In this document: piece after piece, positions 42,035 to 54,410 of the stretch
Layout of the letters: each line of letters starts with the position of its first letter
How positions within the stretch are numbered: position 1 is the first letter of the stretch
Source of the DNA: Nannochloropsis oceanica
Taxonomy: Eukaryota > Sar > Eustigmatophyceae > Eustigmatales > Monodopsidaceae
DNA length: 64,000 nt
Reading direction: 5' to 3'
Assembly (NCBI GenBank): GCA_004519485.1
Contig: CP038111.1
Location: 502,001-566,000 of the forward strand
Position numbers and translations under genes: made by a program
Notes under the pieces: model-generated
What the model saw: the letters and a program-made list of their open reading frames with translations, nothing else
Told to the model about the DNA's origin: nothing
The model's database searches: none

Positions 42035-43055
42035 AATTAAAACACGTATGAGTGCAGGGAGGGAGGAAGAGGGGGATTAGTAAGTGCTGGGACGAAGAAA
42101 GGGGGGAGTGATAGGAGAGTAAGATAACGCTTTTGCGACGAATGTGCGTGTGTCGTGTGTGTATGTATGTGTGAGTTTTTTATGTGTATACCCTTCATGA
42201 TCAGACCATCATATTTGGCTCGAGAACCCCCCCGTGTGTGTTTGTGGGTGTGGGTGCATAGGTGTAAACTAGAGCAGCCCTCTGACTCCTTGTCTGAATG
42301 CTCATATTATTAGAATGAAGGGGTCGGCAACTGCTGCTGCGGCTGCTGCTGCTGCTGCTGCTTCTATCGCTGCGAGTGGTTAGAGCGGTGGTCAAGGCGC
42401 GTGCACATCACGGGAGCAGGTCTGGCGTGCTTTTATAGTCATACAGGCATAGATGCCTTCATTGTTTGAATTGTAAGTAGGATGCGGTTGAATGCAGTGA
42501 GGAGCGAGAATCATTTCCCTCCTTTCGCGTCGCGCCGTTTCCAGTTTGTGAGGAGGAACGGTAAAGTCTCAGCCATAGAAATATTAAAAGAGAAGAGGAA
42601 AGACAAACGACCACGAACGGAGTAAGGTATTCTAATCAAACGAACCGCGAAGACTCGCTTTCGAGATGCCCCCTTATGCTATTTGCGACCAAAGTTTCGT
42701 TTCATTGATTCGTACTAAATGAAGGTAACCTTTTTCTTTCTTTTGGACCACGTTTTCCAAAACATCGACATTGATTTATTCGATCCTCGTCACTTTATGA
42801 ATATATCCTCTTCTGTACCGGGGTATCATCCTTCTCCGCAACTTATTCTCTCGTATCATCTGTTTTCTCGATCTCATCTCTGTGTTGGTTTGAACTTCTG
42901 CTTTTGCATCTTCCCATGTCATTTAAGTTCATGCTTTTTTGTTGCTGTCTCACGCGCACCATGCAACCACCTGGACCAATATGTCAAACTCCCTCCCATC
43001 CTCCCTCCTTCCCTCCCTCTTCCCTTCTTCACCGCTCCTAATTAATGCCCCTCTT
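42035..43055. other. Convergent intergenic region
   Basis: About 1 kb with 3' UTRs of TPP and the amine oxidase. Contains a GCT trinucleotide run (about 42329-42363) and TGTG-rich DNA at 42140-42250. No coding sequence was recognised. Confidence 0.45.
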
Positions 43056-45739
43056 CTAATTCGGCGGACTCGTCGGATTCCCTCCACAGCACCCTCTCTC
43101 CCCCATGGCCTCCACCGACGCCTTGTTCTTCTCCACCGGCAGATTCTGCGCTGGGTTCCGGTCAAAAAACGACACCGGCTTGATCTTTATCGAGATCATC
43201 TCCACAGGCATGGTCCCAAAATCCTCCGTCCTCACAACATGCGTCAATCCATAACACGGCCACACCACCACATCCACCCCTTGGACCGACCGCTTTTGCC
43301 GCGTCCAGACGGGCAGCCCTCCCCCTCCCGCAGATTGGGTCGGATAGTCCCCCGCCGGCCACATCTCCGTTGGCTTATACGGAGTCACCCACAAATTTTT
43401 CGTCGCAAATGCGCCCTTGCGCGCCACCAAACTGTCGGCCGACGCAAGGATGAGCGGGTTCTCAGGCACGACTATTTTATATCCCACCGCTTGACCCAGG
43501 CGGTTCCTGACCTTTGGATTCCGGACCACCCACGACCTTGCCGTCGCCGCACTTCCGACTCGTTGCGCTTCCACCTCGTCCTTCAACACCGTCTCCTTAA
43601 CCCTAAACCCATTTCCAAACGGATTGTTGATCCCCCCCCTTGGTATGGCTTCTACCTCCTGCTCCACCACCTCCAAACCCTGCCCTCCCTCGAGGTCATC
43701 CACGGCCATGTCCAACCGCGCACAAAACATGTGCTGATGGTGCTGAGCGTTCACCGAAGGATCCACCAGAATGCCATAGGCCGGTGTCTCTTCACCCGGA
43801 GACAAGGCATTGGTCGACAACTGGCCCGTGAGCTTAATCTCGAACTCCATGTGACCATCTTGATAAAAATACCAGTAGTTCTTGAAGGGAGAGGAAGGGA
43901 GGGAGAAAGAGGGTTTTGTAAGGAGGAGGGAAGGGGAGGGAAAGAAAGGAATGATTGTTATTTCAGGCAACAGTAGTATATAAATGAGAACCAGAGGAGA
44001 GGTGACCGCCTCACAAAGCGTGAATTTATGGCCGGTGACACTCCCAGCACTGCCGCTTCTGCAACGCTCATTACCACCTCCTATGCTTCTGATGGCTGCT
44101 GCGGGCACATTCTGCAGGCTTTTTTCCTCTACTTAAATACCCTCAAAAGCACACAAAAAACAAACGACATAAGTGCATGAACAGCTAAGGAACATAAACA
44201 GTACTTAAAATTACACACACACGTACCAAATACTCGTAATTCACCACCGTTGTCAAAAAGCTGATGACCAACCGCCGCGACCTTCGGGCCTCTGAATGGC
44301 CCGTTCGATAATCAACGTGCTTCCACAACAACCCAACGTCCTCCTCGTGCATGCAAATTGCCTTTCGGAGCACAACCGGCGCCCCCTTCCTGTCATTGAG
44401 GACGGCATCGAAGTACTTGATCGCCCCCAGACAATCGCAGCCCAGGGAGAGTGAAGTGGTGCAATTGCCTATGTTTAATATACGCGTGTAAGGTAAAGAG
44501 AGTAAGTAAAATTTAATCTTCCATACCGTCCCCTTGCTCCGCCTTGAATTTATTTAAACCCTACCCCCCCTCCATCATCTTCTACTCACCCAAGCCATAA
44601 TCCGACACATCAAATGCACACTTGCGGTGATACGGAGCCCGAGGCTCCGCGTACGGAACAGCCATTTCCACCATTGATGCACGAAATATAATCGGCCTCA
44701 CACGTCCCTGGTCTTCATAGCCTACTTGATGGAGTACCAGCCCCTCCCTGAAATTAAACCCCACGCGAAACGACCACTGCTGCCACAAAACCTTGTTCCC
44801 CTCCACAGTGAAAGATGGGCCCTCGGGCTGCGTGATATTTAGGGGCTTAGGTGCGTTGGTGCGAAATCCACCTTCGACAAGATCTGCGAGGGGAAAGGAA
44901 AGGGTGGGAGAAAGAGGAGATTTGTTTCAGTAAATCACTTATGGAAGACGATCTAAGGTGAAGGAGAAAGGATGGATACATACATGGAGAAGGGAAGGGG
45001 GAAAGACATGGACATACGTACATAATATGTGTGTGACATTCAGTACCTTTCACTCTTCCATGCGCTTACCTTGATGATAGTTATTGGTCACCTCATTAAT
45101 CTTCTGTGGCGTTTTTGAGGCGTCAATGTGCACGACCTCGCCTTTCTCCAAACATACCACGGGGACCATGTCGATAGGGTGCGCGTACTGATTGTCCATC
45201 GGGCTCAAACGTTTGTAAAGGAATAGTTGCACCAGCCGTCCTTCCAATTCTCCATGCTCATGAACGCTCCAAGGGTCACACGCCACATCCGCCTCAACAT
45301 TAGTTATACCATACCTCTCCTGCAACATCGCGCATACCTTGGCGTCAGCCTTGCAAATTTTCTCTGCCTCAAAGCAATCTTCAGGTGTGATAAGGGGCTG
45401 GACACCTGGCACAAGCTTCCATTGCTCTACCTCTTTACTGTCGAGGTTCACAATTACCTCCACAATCGCGTACGTCTCATTCTCCATACACACATTCAGC
45501 GGTGGCTGAAGGATGGCAAAGCTTTTGCGCGCCGGCCGAGGTCCCTTGCCGGCATCAAAAGCCAGTAACGCTGGCTTGCTTGGTTCGTCCAGCGTCACCA
45601 CATTGAAAGTTAAAGCTTCAACGGGGGCGCCTGGGTGCTTGCCCTTGAAAGCGGCTCGAACTAATTCCGACACTGCCAGCATCTCCTCCGACGAGAGGGG
45701 GTCCAGCGGGTGAAAGGTTGATAACCAGGAGACCGCCAT
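43056..45739 (-). CDS. Copper-containing primary amine oxidase
   Basis: Exons 45739-45070, 44883-44590, 44468-44227 and 43880-43056 give about 676 residues. Phases agree at each junction (Gln-Asp, Gly-Asn, Leu-Asn). Family marks: TFHPLDPLSSEEM at the start, the catalytic-base region FDVSDYGLG with Asp about 315, VVNYEY with Tyr about 399 (precursor of the topaquinone cofactor), NYWYFYQDG, the copper ligands HQH at about 450-452, and a third His in YGLTHVVRTEDFGTMP. The enzyme oxidises primary amines to aldehyde, ammonia and H2O2. There is no signal peptide and no clear C-terminal PTS1 (ends PPN), so cytosolic or PTS2-type peroxisomal location is open. Start at 45739 is the first ATG. Confidence 0.93.
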
Positions 45740-46609
45740 GGTTGGAACAAAACTTGTGTTATCTTGTTGTGTGCTTTGCTTACTTTTTGTGTGGGTTCGG
45801 AGGGAGAAAGATAGTGAGCAAAATTTGTGTGCCGACAAAAAAGAGGCAGAAGCGGCCAACGCGCTGCTATATCAGCAGCACCGCAGCGATGGTCACCTTA
45901 AGATGGCCTGAGCATTCATACCTGCCCTCAGTAATGACTTAAAACGGTACGTAGCATGATTCCAGCTCGTATGAACAAACATTGCATCAAGACTGCGCGA
46001 GGATTGTTACGCAGACGCGGCATTTTTCGTATCGGTCGTCGGCGATTATTGCGTCGATTTAAGCCTTTTTTGAGGGGGGGGGGGGCGTATTCTTACATTA
46101 TTCCAACCATGGATATCTGTAATAAATTTGAATAGATGTTCATTTACCACATCAAGCCAATATCATCTTGACGTCCGCAAGACTTCAAACCTGGTAGCCA
46201 AGTAGCCGACCTGGCGATTGAACCTCCCCACTGCAAGTTCTGCGCACGGACACCGTGTTTTTAAGCAAACGAGAGGTACACAACTGCTCACAATTTTCCT
46301 GCCTGGACACTTTCCAGAAAGAAAGAGAGACAAACGAGAAGCAACTTTCATGTGAGCACAAGCAGAAACAAAAAAAATGCGTCCAACTCTAGCTATTAAA
46401 GCCAACATGAGCACAACAATAAAGCATCGTACATTTCGTGCACGCTTTCTTTTTTCCAACGGCTCTTCTTTTGGGTTTTGTATTCTACTTGCTTCTATGG
46501 ATGCTCTTATTGCTTGCCAACATAGGTAACGTTTTCCCCCTAGAGTCTCTCTGTCCTTCCCTCCCACCCCCTCTACCCCACAACCCATCGTCACACGACC
46601 ACCCACCCA
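45740..46609. promoter_or_regulatory. Promoter region of the amine oxidase gene
   Basis: Upstream of the amine oxidase and downstream of eIF3d. It holds a G12 run at 46074-46085 and short ORFs without recognisable content. Confidence 0.45.
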
Positions 46610-49094
46610 TTACTTCGCCCCCGGCTGAGGGGGCGCAGAAAATTGACGTGTCGATCCTCCGACATCCGGACCTTCATCCTCGTCCTCCTCCGTTGCCTGC
46701 CCTCCTTCTCCCGGTGCCCCATCGTCATCATAATCATCATACTCATCGTCGTCTTCCTCCTCGTCCTCATCCCCTTCGAACGCGTCGAGGGGAACCGCAT
46801 ATATCTTCAAGGTCGCCTTACTCGGGTCTTTCAACAACACGTACTTCCCCGGCTCCATGTTATTCTCGGGCGCCAAGAATTTGTCACACAACCACTTCAC
46901 GACACCCCACATATTCGTCACCTTCAGGTTCAGCATCCGCTCGGCAAACTCCACGGGCTTGTATTGCGTTGTCCCCAAAATCAAATGGTCTATCGCCGAT
47001 GCCTGCGACACCCGCGACACAAAACCTACCTTCATCAGATCCGCCCCGGCCACAATCGACTGTGCCGCCCACTTTGCAAGCTTGAAGCTGTTATTCTTGA
47101 GCTCCGTGGCGAGTATGCTGCCCTTTTGCATGTCGATCTTTTGCCTCCACCTCTGTGTCTCCCACTCATTGAGTGCATAACTCGTCAGGAACTCTTCCTT
47201 CCCTCCCCGAACCAAGTACCCCTGCAACTCCGTCCGCGCCACCAGCCGATATGGGCCCAACTGGAAGCGACGGTAGCGATACGCAACTGTCGCAGGCTCC
47301 AAGCCCTCCTCCTCCTCCTCGGCGTTGAAGAACGGGTTCGCCTGGAAGGTCTTCCGGGTAGGAGGAGCAGCAGCAGCACCCGGAGCAGCGGCAGGACGCT
47401 TCAAAATCTGATGGGAGAAATTTTGATTGATCGCCGTTGCTTCCAGCTCAAGATTGCGAGGGTGATTGACGTCGTCCTCCGACTCCGGCAGCGGCGGCAT
47501 CTCCGTGGCCGTTTCGTTAACGGTCATGGTTTTCAACGCGATCTCGTCGTCGCGGACATAGAGGAAGAGAAGGCCCCCCGGGAACTGCTCTGATTCAACC
47601 TTGTGTGCGACCAGGTCCCAGGAGTAGACCTAAGAAGAGGGAGGGTGGGAGCGAGCGAGCGGGGGAGGGGTTGGTGAATGTGTGTGTGTGTGTGTGTATG
47701 TGAGTGTTTGGTGGGGTGGGGGAGGGATTGTAGGGATGGAGGGGGGATCTGGAGATGAAGGAGTTGCGAGATTGGCTCTCATATTAGCGTATACTAGTAG
47801 TGTTGGTACGTTCAATGTCTACCTAGCCTGTATTCTCGATTTAAAAATTTTCAAAGATAATAAAAAGGGAATGCAAAACCATGCTTCGACTCACATATCT
47901 GCTCTCGAGTGAGAGGTGCTAATCATCGAGTCATTCCTCGTGCCCTCCCTTCATCTCCGCAAGATCAACACTGATCTCAATCTAGATTCTCATCTCCCCG
48001 ATTCTACCCTTCCCTCAGTCCCTCCCTTCCTCCCTCCCTCCCTCCTCACCGATCGTCCGCAGGTCATCAAATGCGCCAACACCGCGTCCGTTGCGAACAC
48101 CTGCCCGGCAAATTCCTCGGCCGCATACCTCTCCAGATTAGGATCATCCATGGTGTTAACGTAATACGGCAATATCTTGTCGAAGGGTTTGAGGGGGCGC
48201 TCATGCCTTGCCGCCACCTAGGAAGGGAGGAGCAGAGAGAGGAAGGGAGATAGGGAGGGAGGAAGGAAGATGAGCGAGATCTGGGGCAATATAAATAACA
48301 ACACGTGGAAAGTGCGGCGCCGCACAACCCCCCTCCTTCCCTCCTTCCCTTTCTCTCTCCGTCACTCCCTTAATCTTTACCTTATCGTAGGCCTCATTAT
48401 ACTGATCCAAGACGCCAAACCACTCCAAATCCTCCGCCTCAGGCACACTCGCCACGTGCAACTTACTCAATTGCGGCAAGTCCACCTCCTCCAACACCTG
48501 CCAGTCACTCTCCACATTCACACTCGCCTTTCTATTCTCCATCCTTCCCCTATACGACCCCCCCCTACCCCTCCATCCAAATCTTCCTCCCCTTCCTCCA
48601 GCCCCAGGTCCGCCCTGCAGCCGCCGTCGGTCCCCGGGGGCGTTCTGCACCGCCAGGGCCTTCACATCCCTCGCACCCCCCCTCGCTCCACCACGCCCTC
48701 GGCCACCGAATCCGCCTTGCTTAAAGTTAGGCCCAAAGCGGCTCTTAGTCTTCTTCTTGCCCTTTTCCGAGTCCACCATCCGGAACGACTTGTCCTCTGC
48801 TACGTCATACTCGTATTTCAAGCTCTCATTCGACACCTTGTACGCGTCTTCAAAGCGGGCCCGGCGTTGCTCGCGCATGCGCAGATAGTAAGCGCTTTGT
48901 GTCAACTCCGCGGCCTTGCCCAGACGGTCTGATTTGTTGAAAGGGCAATAGGGCAAGAAGCGAAACTGCGCGGGCTCATTCTCAGGCGTCGGGCCCCAGC
49001 CATGGTCGTTGAGAAAGACGGAAGGGGTCTCAAAGGGAAGCTCCTCTACAGGGCCCTCTACAGGGCCGTCTCCACCGTCGTCGCCGTGCGCCAT
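46610..49094 (-). CDS. EIF3D: Translation initiation factor 3 subunit D (eIF3d)
   Basis: Exons 49094-48381, 48217-48050 and 47629-46610, introns 163 and 420 bp, all phase 0, about 633 residues. Order of marks: FLNDHGWGPTPENEPAQFRFLPYCPFNKSDRLGKAA, an RNA-binding Arg/Gly-rich segment (GGFGGRGRGGARGG), DWQVLEEVDLPQL, the spliced YDK|VAARHERPLKPF, VLAHLMTCGRS|VYSWDLVAHKV, then NQNFSHQIL, YRYRRFQLG, LNEWETQRWRQKID, KGSILATELKNNSFKLAKW and FVSRVSQ. It closes with an acidic tail. eIF3d carries the cap-binding activity of eIF3 and sits near the mRNA entry of the 40S complex. The later start ATG 49094 was chosen; the hydrophobic upstream frame lacks conservation. Confidence 0.95.
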
Positions 49095-49729
49095 GGTAAG
49101 TATTGACGTAGGGCTGTGGGATTGGAAACGGAGGGAGGATGAAAAGAGGGTGGTGTATGTGAGTGTGATGACGCAAAGAAAATCAGATATATAAGACGTA
49201 ACCAACGTCAAGCAATCCGACACTGCAAGCAATGGATATTTTATCTAGATGCTTGTGAGATGTAGTGGCGAGTCCTTCTTGAACTCCGCAGTGAGACAGG
49301 CCAAGGAGAAGTAAGACATGCACTGGGTGGGGTGGTTGAGGCCCGTGAGAAGTGAAGGCAGCAGCGCATGACCAGGACGTCCATTACTACCCCCGCAGAG
49401 GCATAATTTTTCTATCTTCCAAACCAATTAATTGCACCATGTAGTGATGCTGAACTAAAACTTTGGAGCACGGTAGAGGCGTGGCCGTGAAGGAGAAAGA
49501 AGAAAGACGCGGCCTGCGGGTGTGTGGCTGATGAGCGAAGCTTGGTGGTGGGTGACGCATCTCACATGGCTCCCCAAAGCCACGAAACACTGCATCCCTT
49601 CCCCCTCCGCTTTTTCCTCCGCGACAATCACCCCACCAGGAATAACAACGACAACAGCACCAATTGGATGAGATCCAAGGAATTGACTTAAAATCGTACG
49701 TTATGCTTTCTTTTTCCCTCCTATCCCCC
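49095..49729. promoter_or_regulatory. Promoter region of eIF3d
   Basis: Between the eIF3d start and the NOB1 stop, both minus strand. Only short non-conserved ORFs are seen. Confidence 0.4.
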
Positions 49730-51499
49730 CTAACTCTTATTCTTCTTCTTCTTTCCCCGCCTCTCCCTCCCCCGCTGCGAATTCGGATTCTTCCGTCCAT
49801 ATCCATACTGAATCCCATCTGCCGCCGCCGTCTTGCTCACCGCCACACCTAACGTCTCGGTGATGTCTGCCCCAAACATACTGGTAAGAGCCTTTGTCCT
49901 CCTCTTGACCTTCTGCTGCCAAATCCCCATTTGCAATTGATCCTCGCGCAGCAACATGTCACCCTCCCACCGGCCTGTCTTACCCTTGGGGGCCTTGGGA
50001 ATCGAGTACTTGCACCCCCTCCTTGGCCGCCACAGCTTGCTCAAGTGCACGCGCAACTGGCCCGTTTCACTGTCCACCGAAATCGACACCCGCGACAGAT
50101 AAGCATTCCCACACCTCGGGCAAAACATCCGCTCCTGATCGTGCACAATTTTCGCGCAACTCTCACACCGCCGCGCCCATTGCTTAACCCTTGTCACGGC
50201 CACACCATCGATTGACAATAATCTCAACCCCATTTGCAGCAAAACATTTTGCATTCCAAAGTCCGTCGTCACGCAAGCCACCACAGGCGGTGGCGGCACC
50301 ACCCCTCCCTCCCCACCTCCCACCCCCAAGCTCGCCCCCGTGTAGCCATCCCCCTTTCTTGCTCCAAACAAGCTCTCCGTCCCCTTGGCCCGAACTGCCT
50401 TGATGTTCTCCACATTTATCCAACCCTCCCCATCATCCTCCTCCTCTTGCCCTCCCCCTCCATGTCCTTGCGTCGCTGCCTCTCGACCCGCCCCGCCCAA
50501 GAAACGAGAGGTCGCCTCACCACCATTCGCCCTTGTGGTGGTTAATGGGTTCCCAACAAAGCGATCCTCCTTTTCACTCAAAGAAAGCTTTTCAATCGCA
50601 AGAGGAATGGCAGGCGTGCCCTCCGTCTCTGCTTCCTTTTGACGACGAGCAGCTACGGCGTTGGCCGGTGGGGGAGGCTTTGACGCCGTCGCTTTCACGG
50701 CATTTGCCCAGCTAAAACAGGGTTTTATAGTGCTGCTACTATTGCTGCTGCTGCTGTCGGCGGACGGAGGAGGGCAGGTCGTTGCAGCGGGTATTGAAGC
50801 AGCAGCCATAGTAGTTGTGGTTGTAGTAGTAGTAGTAGGAGGAGGGGGAGGAGGAGTAGTAGTGGTAGTGGTAGTGATCAAGGCGGCTTCGTTACTTTCC
50901 TCCTCCCCCTCGCTTTTACTTTCCACTTCAGTTTCATCTTCTCCATCCTCATCTTCCTCATCGCTGCTATCTTCATCCGCCACCTCCACATATACACGTT
51001 CATCCCCCGCCTCTCCCTCCGCCTCCCGCTCTCCGTCATTTTTCGCCCCTTCCTCCTCCTCCTTATCCTCTCCCTCCTTCTTTGTCTCAGGAGCCTTATC
51101 ATTAGCCATGATCGCTATTCGCGTTACTGTCGTCTTCCTTAAATGCCCAAGATCCCCCCCATGCTCCTCCTCCAACGTGTACGTCAAGGCCAACACTCTC
51201 AAATCCACCTTGGACAAAGCCGAGTAATCCCCCGTCTGTCTCGCAAAATCTGCCACGGCCTTACACGCCTGTAGAGTTGGCTCGCGTGTGCGCAATTCAA
51301 ACGGCAAGGTGTCCAGGTGGAAGCGGGCACGGGGATCACGCACCTCGGCAATCACTTCTGGGATGGTCCAGAAGTGCTCCGCCATACGTGCCAAGCTGTA
51401 CCCCTGGCCTTTGATCAGCGCACCCGTGTCTAGCACCAGGTGCCGGACTTTTCTATCGCTGTTCAGGGTCGTGGATGACGTGGGCGTGGACTCGGCCAT
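49730..51499 (-). CDS. NOB1: NOB1, PIN-domain endonuclease of 18S rRNA maturation
   Basis: A single exon of 589 residues. An N-terminal PIN domain shows LVLDTGALIKG (Asp24), EVIAEVRD (Glu52), DTLPFELRTREP and KVDLRVLALTYTLEEE (Asp99), the acidic metal site. It is interrupted after about residue 120 by a long acidic, Thr- and Pro-rich linker (about 130-340). The conserved segment TTDFGMQNVLLQMGL follows, then a zinc ribbon (CESC ... CPRCG), LWRPRRGCKYSIPKAPKG and a basic Lys/Arg tail. NOB1 cuts the 3' end of 18S rRNA (site D) in late pre-40S particles in the cytoplasm. The linker is longer than in yeast or human homologues, the only oddity. Confidence 0.93.
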   Translation of the reverse strand: MAESTPTSSTTLNSDRKVRHLVLDTGALIKGQGYSLARMAEHFWTIPEVIAEVRDPRARFHLDTLPFELRTREPTLQACKAVADFARQTGDYSALSKVDLRVLALTYTLEEEHGGDLGHLRKTTVTRIAIMANDKAPETKKEGEDKEEEEGAKNDGEREAEGEAGDERVYVEVADEDSSDEEDEDGEDETEVESKSEGEEESNEAALITTTTTTTPPPPPPTTTTTTTTTMAAASIPAATTCPPPSADSSSSNSSSTIKPCFSWANAVKATASKPPPPANAVAARRQKEAETEGTPAIPLAIEKLSLSEKEDRFVGNPLTTTRANGGEATSRFLGGAGREAATQGHGGGGQEEEDDGEGWINVENIKAVRAKGTESLFGARKGDGYTGASLGVGGGEGGVVPPPPVVACVTTDFGMQNVLLQMGLRLLSIDGVAVTRVKQWARRCESCAKIVHDQERMFCPRCGNAYLSRVSISVDSETGQLRVHLSKLWRPRRGCKYSIPKAPKGKTGRWEGDMLLREDQLQMGIWQQKVKRRTKALTSMFGADITETLGVAVSKTAAADGIQYGYGRKNPNSQRGRERRGKKKKNKS

Positions 51500-51881
51500 G
51501 GTGGTGAATGCTGTCAGCAGTACCTAATGCCTTCGCGTAGGAGTATTGTACAGTATCTAAGGATAAAAGGGTGGAGGTGGAGGAGAGAAGGATTAATGAT
51601 AGTCGCAATTGCACAAAATGGTAAAAAATTTGGGACCATGAGCATCTCAACCATATATCAATCGCAATTATCATGTCCAGAGCGCATGGTTGGGGACTCT
51701 GCCGTTGTCAAAAGCATTGCGGAAAGCAAGCTCATTGACCTCCTCCCCCAGCCACCACACTTCATCTCATCGCCAACAAGCACAGCAAAGTGACATCGCA
51801 CGCCTACAACACCCACACACAACCGTAAAAATAACAGGTTGTTAGCTCCAGGAGTGTGTGGGCACGCGCCGGTGCAGTTTT
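51500..51881. promoter_or_regulatory. Bidirectional promoter, NOB1 / M16 protease
   Basis: 382 bp between divergent start codons. No motif was assigned. Confidence 0.4.
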
Positions 51882-54307
51882 ATGCCCAAACGCCGCACTC
51901 CGGAAGCCGCCCCCGCGCAAGCTCCATTTCCATCCGCAACATCCTCTTCCTCCAGCCGCCCCACTACCTCGAAGGCAGCAGCCATGGAAATTGACGCACC
52001 GTCCACATTTCCGCCTCTTGCGGTATTATCCCGGTTGGACCTGGATGGGACGCGCCCCGTCACGGATCCGAAGCATTATCGTCTCATTACATTGAGCAAT
52101 GGCTTGGAAGCGTTGTTGGTGCACGACCCACGTATCACCCCCGTCTCGGCCGAGGCAGCAGCAGCGGGGAAAGGAGGGAGGGATAGGAGGGAAGAAGAGG
52201 GGGATGAGCATGAGGATGAGGAAAGCGATGGAGGCGACGATGAAAATGGGGGCAGCGGCAGCAGTGGCTCTGAGGGAGGGGAGGACTCGGGCTCAGATGA
52301 CGAGGACGATGCTTCTGCTTCTTCATGCGAGCTCGACGCCAGTGCCACCAGCACCTATAAAAATATGGGGCCTAGCTTAGATACCTTAGACACGAGCTTG
52401 AGTCTCAGCACGAGCAGCAATTACCCTTCGGACTGCCACGAGGTAGAATCGCCACGGCGGAAAAAACGGCCTCCGCACCATATATACCCCCCCTCTCACG
52501 TCGGTAGACACGGTCAGGAAGACGTCTGTCTCGGCGGGCCCGAGCACGATCATCCTCCCCACCCTGCCCTCACCACCGACACAGAGGAATGCCCTGGTCC
52601 TACTGTTGCTGCTGCTGCTACTGGAGGAGGGGAGGATGGAGCAGGGGTCCGCTTGTCAGCAGCAGCGATGGCGGTAGGGGTAGGTTCGTTCCATGACCCA
52701 CCGGGCGTGCAAGGGCTGGCACATTACTTGGAGCATATGTTGTTCATGGGAAGCGAAAAATACCCGGATGAAAATGCGTATGATTCATTTATAAGTAGTC
52801 GGGGAGGGTACAGCAACGCCATGACTGAGTGTGAATACACGGTGTACCATTTCGAGGTGCCGCCGGCAAGTTTTGAAAAGACCCTTGATATCTTCGCCCA
52901 GTTCTTCATAAGCCCCTTGATGAGGCCCGAGGCGTCTTCCCGGGAATTGGAGGCCATTGAAAGCGAATTCAATCTCTCCCGTGGCAACGACAGCACGCGG
53001 TGCACTCAGTTGATCTGCCATACCTCCCGTTCGTCGCATCCTTACTCCAGCTTCCCCTGGGGGAACCTCTCGTCACTCCGGGACGCCCCGTTGGCGGCTG
53101 GTTTGGACATTAACGATGAGCTTCGCCGTTTTCACCGTCAGCACTACACTGCGCCGAACATGAGGTTGCTCCTCCTCGGCATGGAAGACCTTGACATCCT
53201 CGAGAATATCGTCTGTCACACATTTGCTGGTACCCGTGTCCCTCCCTCTCTCCCTCCCTCATCACCTTTACCGATTGTGCAGCCTTCTATTCCTTCTGCC
53301 CTCCCTCCCTCGATTCTGGACGGCCTGCCGCCCCCGATGGACGAGACCAATGCCTTGGGATGGTTGTTTCGTATAGTGCCTGTTAGGGACTTACACCAGC
53401 TGCACCTCACCTGGCAGCTGCCTTCCTTGCTGGAGCAGTACCGAGCCAAGCCATGGGAGTATTTTGGGTAAGGGAAGGAGGGGACCGAGGGAGGGAAGGA
53501 GGTGAGATGAGGAGATTGTGATGTATTGCTAGGCGTTTGAGGCTGAGGCCTGATCGTTTACCCTCCCTCCCTTCCTCCCTCCCTCCCTGCTTCTCTTTCC
53601 AGGCATCTCCTCGGGCATGAAGGCCCCGGTTCGATCCTTGCCTGCCTGAAAGCCAAAGGGTGGGCGACAGCCATCGTCGCCGGCATCAGTGGGGAAGGAT
53701 ATGACTCCTCCACAGGCCTCGCATTATTCACGATGGCGGTGACCCTGACCGAGGGCGGCGTAAGTGAGTGGCCTGCTATCATCTCGCTGATCTTCACTTA
53801 TTTGGGGGTGATGAGGAGGGAAGGGTGGCAAAAATGGATCTTTGACGAGCTGTCTGCGATCAGTGCCATGCAGTATAAATACCAGGAGGAGATCGAGAGC
53901 GGGGAGCTGGCGGAACAGCTGTGTGTGGGGTTGCTGCCCATGTACAGGTTTAGGAAGGAGGAGATGTTGCAGGCGCCCTTCTTGATGTGGGAGTGGCGGC
54001 CCGAGTGGTTGGAGGCAATTATGCGGGTGATTAAGGACCCAGCCAAGTGTAGGGTCGATTTGATAAGTTCCTGTTTTGGGAGGGCGGGGTTGTTGGATGC
54101 AGCAGAGCAGCAGGATAAGGGCGGGGTGGAGGGCGGGAAGGAGGGGCATGTGATTGAGGGGGTGCCTGTGGAGAAGGAGCCGAGATTCGGTGTGCATTTC
54201 ACACGGGAAAAAATCCCCGGGAAGACGTTGCAGGCGTGGACGGATAGTTTTGCTGCTGCTGCTGCTTCTACTTCTGCTGATACAACGGGGGCGAAAATGG
54301 GGAAGGT

Positions 54308-54349
<42 letters not shown>

Positions 54350-54365
54350 CGACAAACATCAATCT

Positions 54366-54410
<45 letters not shown>

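Noticed and set aside
42939-43976. 345-codon plus-strand ORF over amine oxidase exon 4
   Set aside because: Exact antisense of the copper-site exon; His/Pro/Arg-rich with no family match.
46643-47593. 316-codon plus-strand ORF over eIF3d exon 3
   Set aside because: Antisense of a strongly conserved exon.
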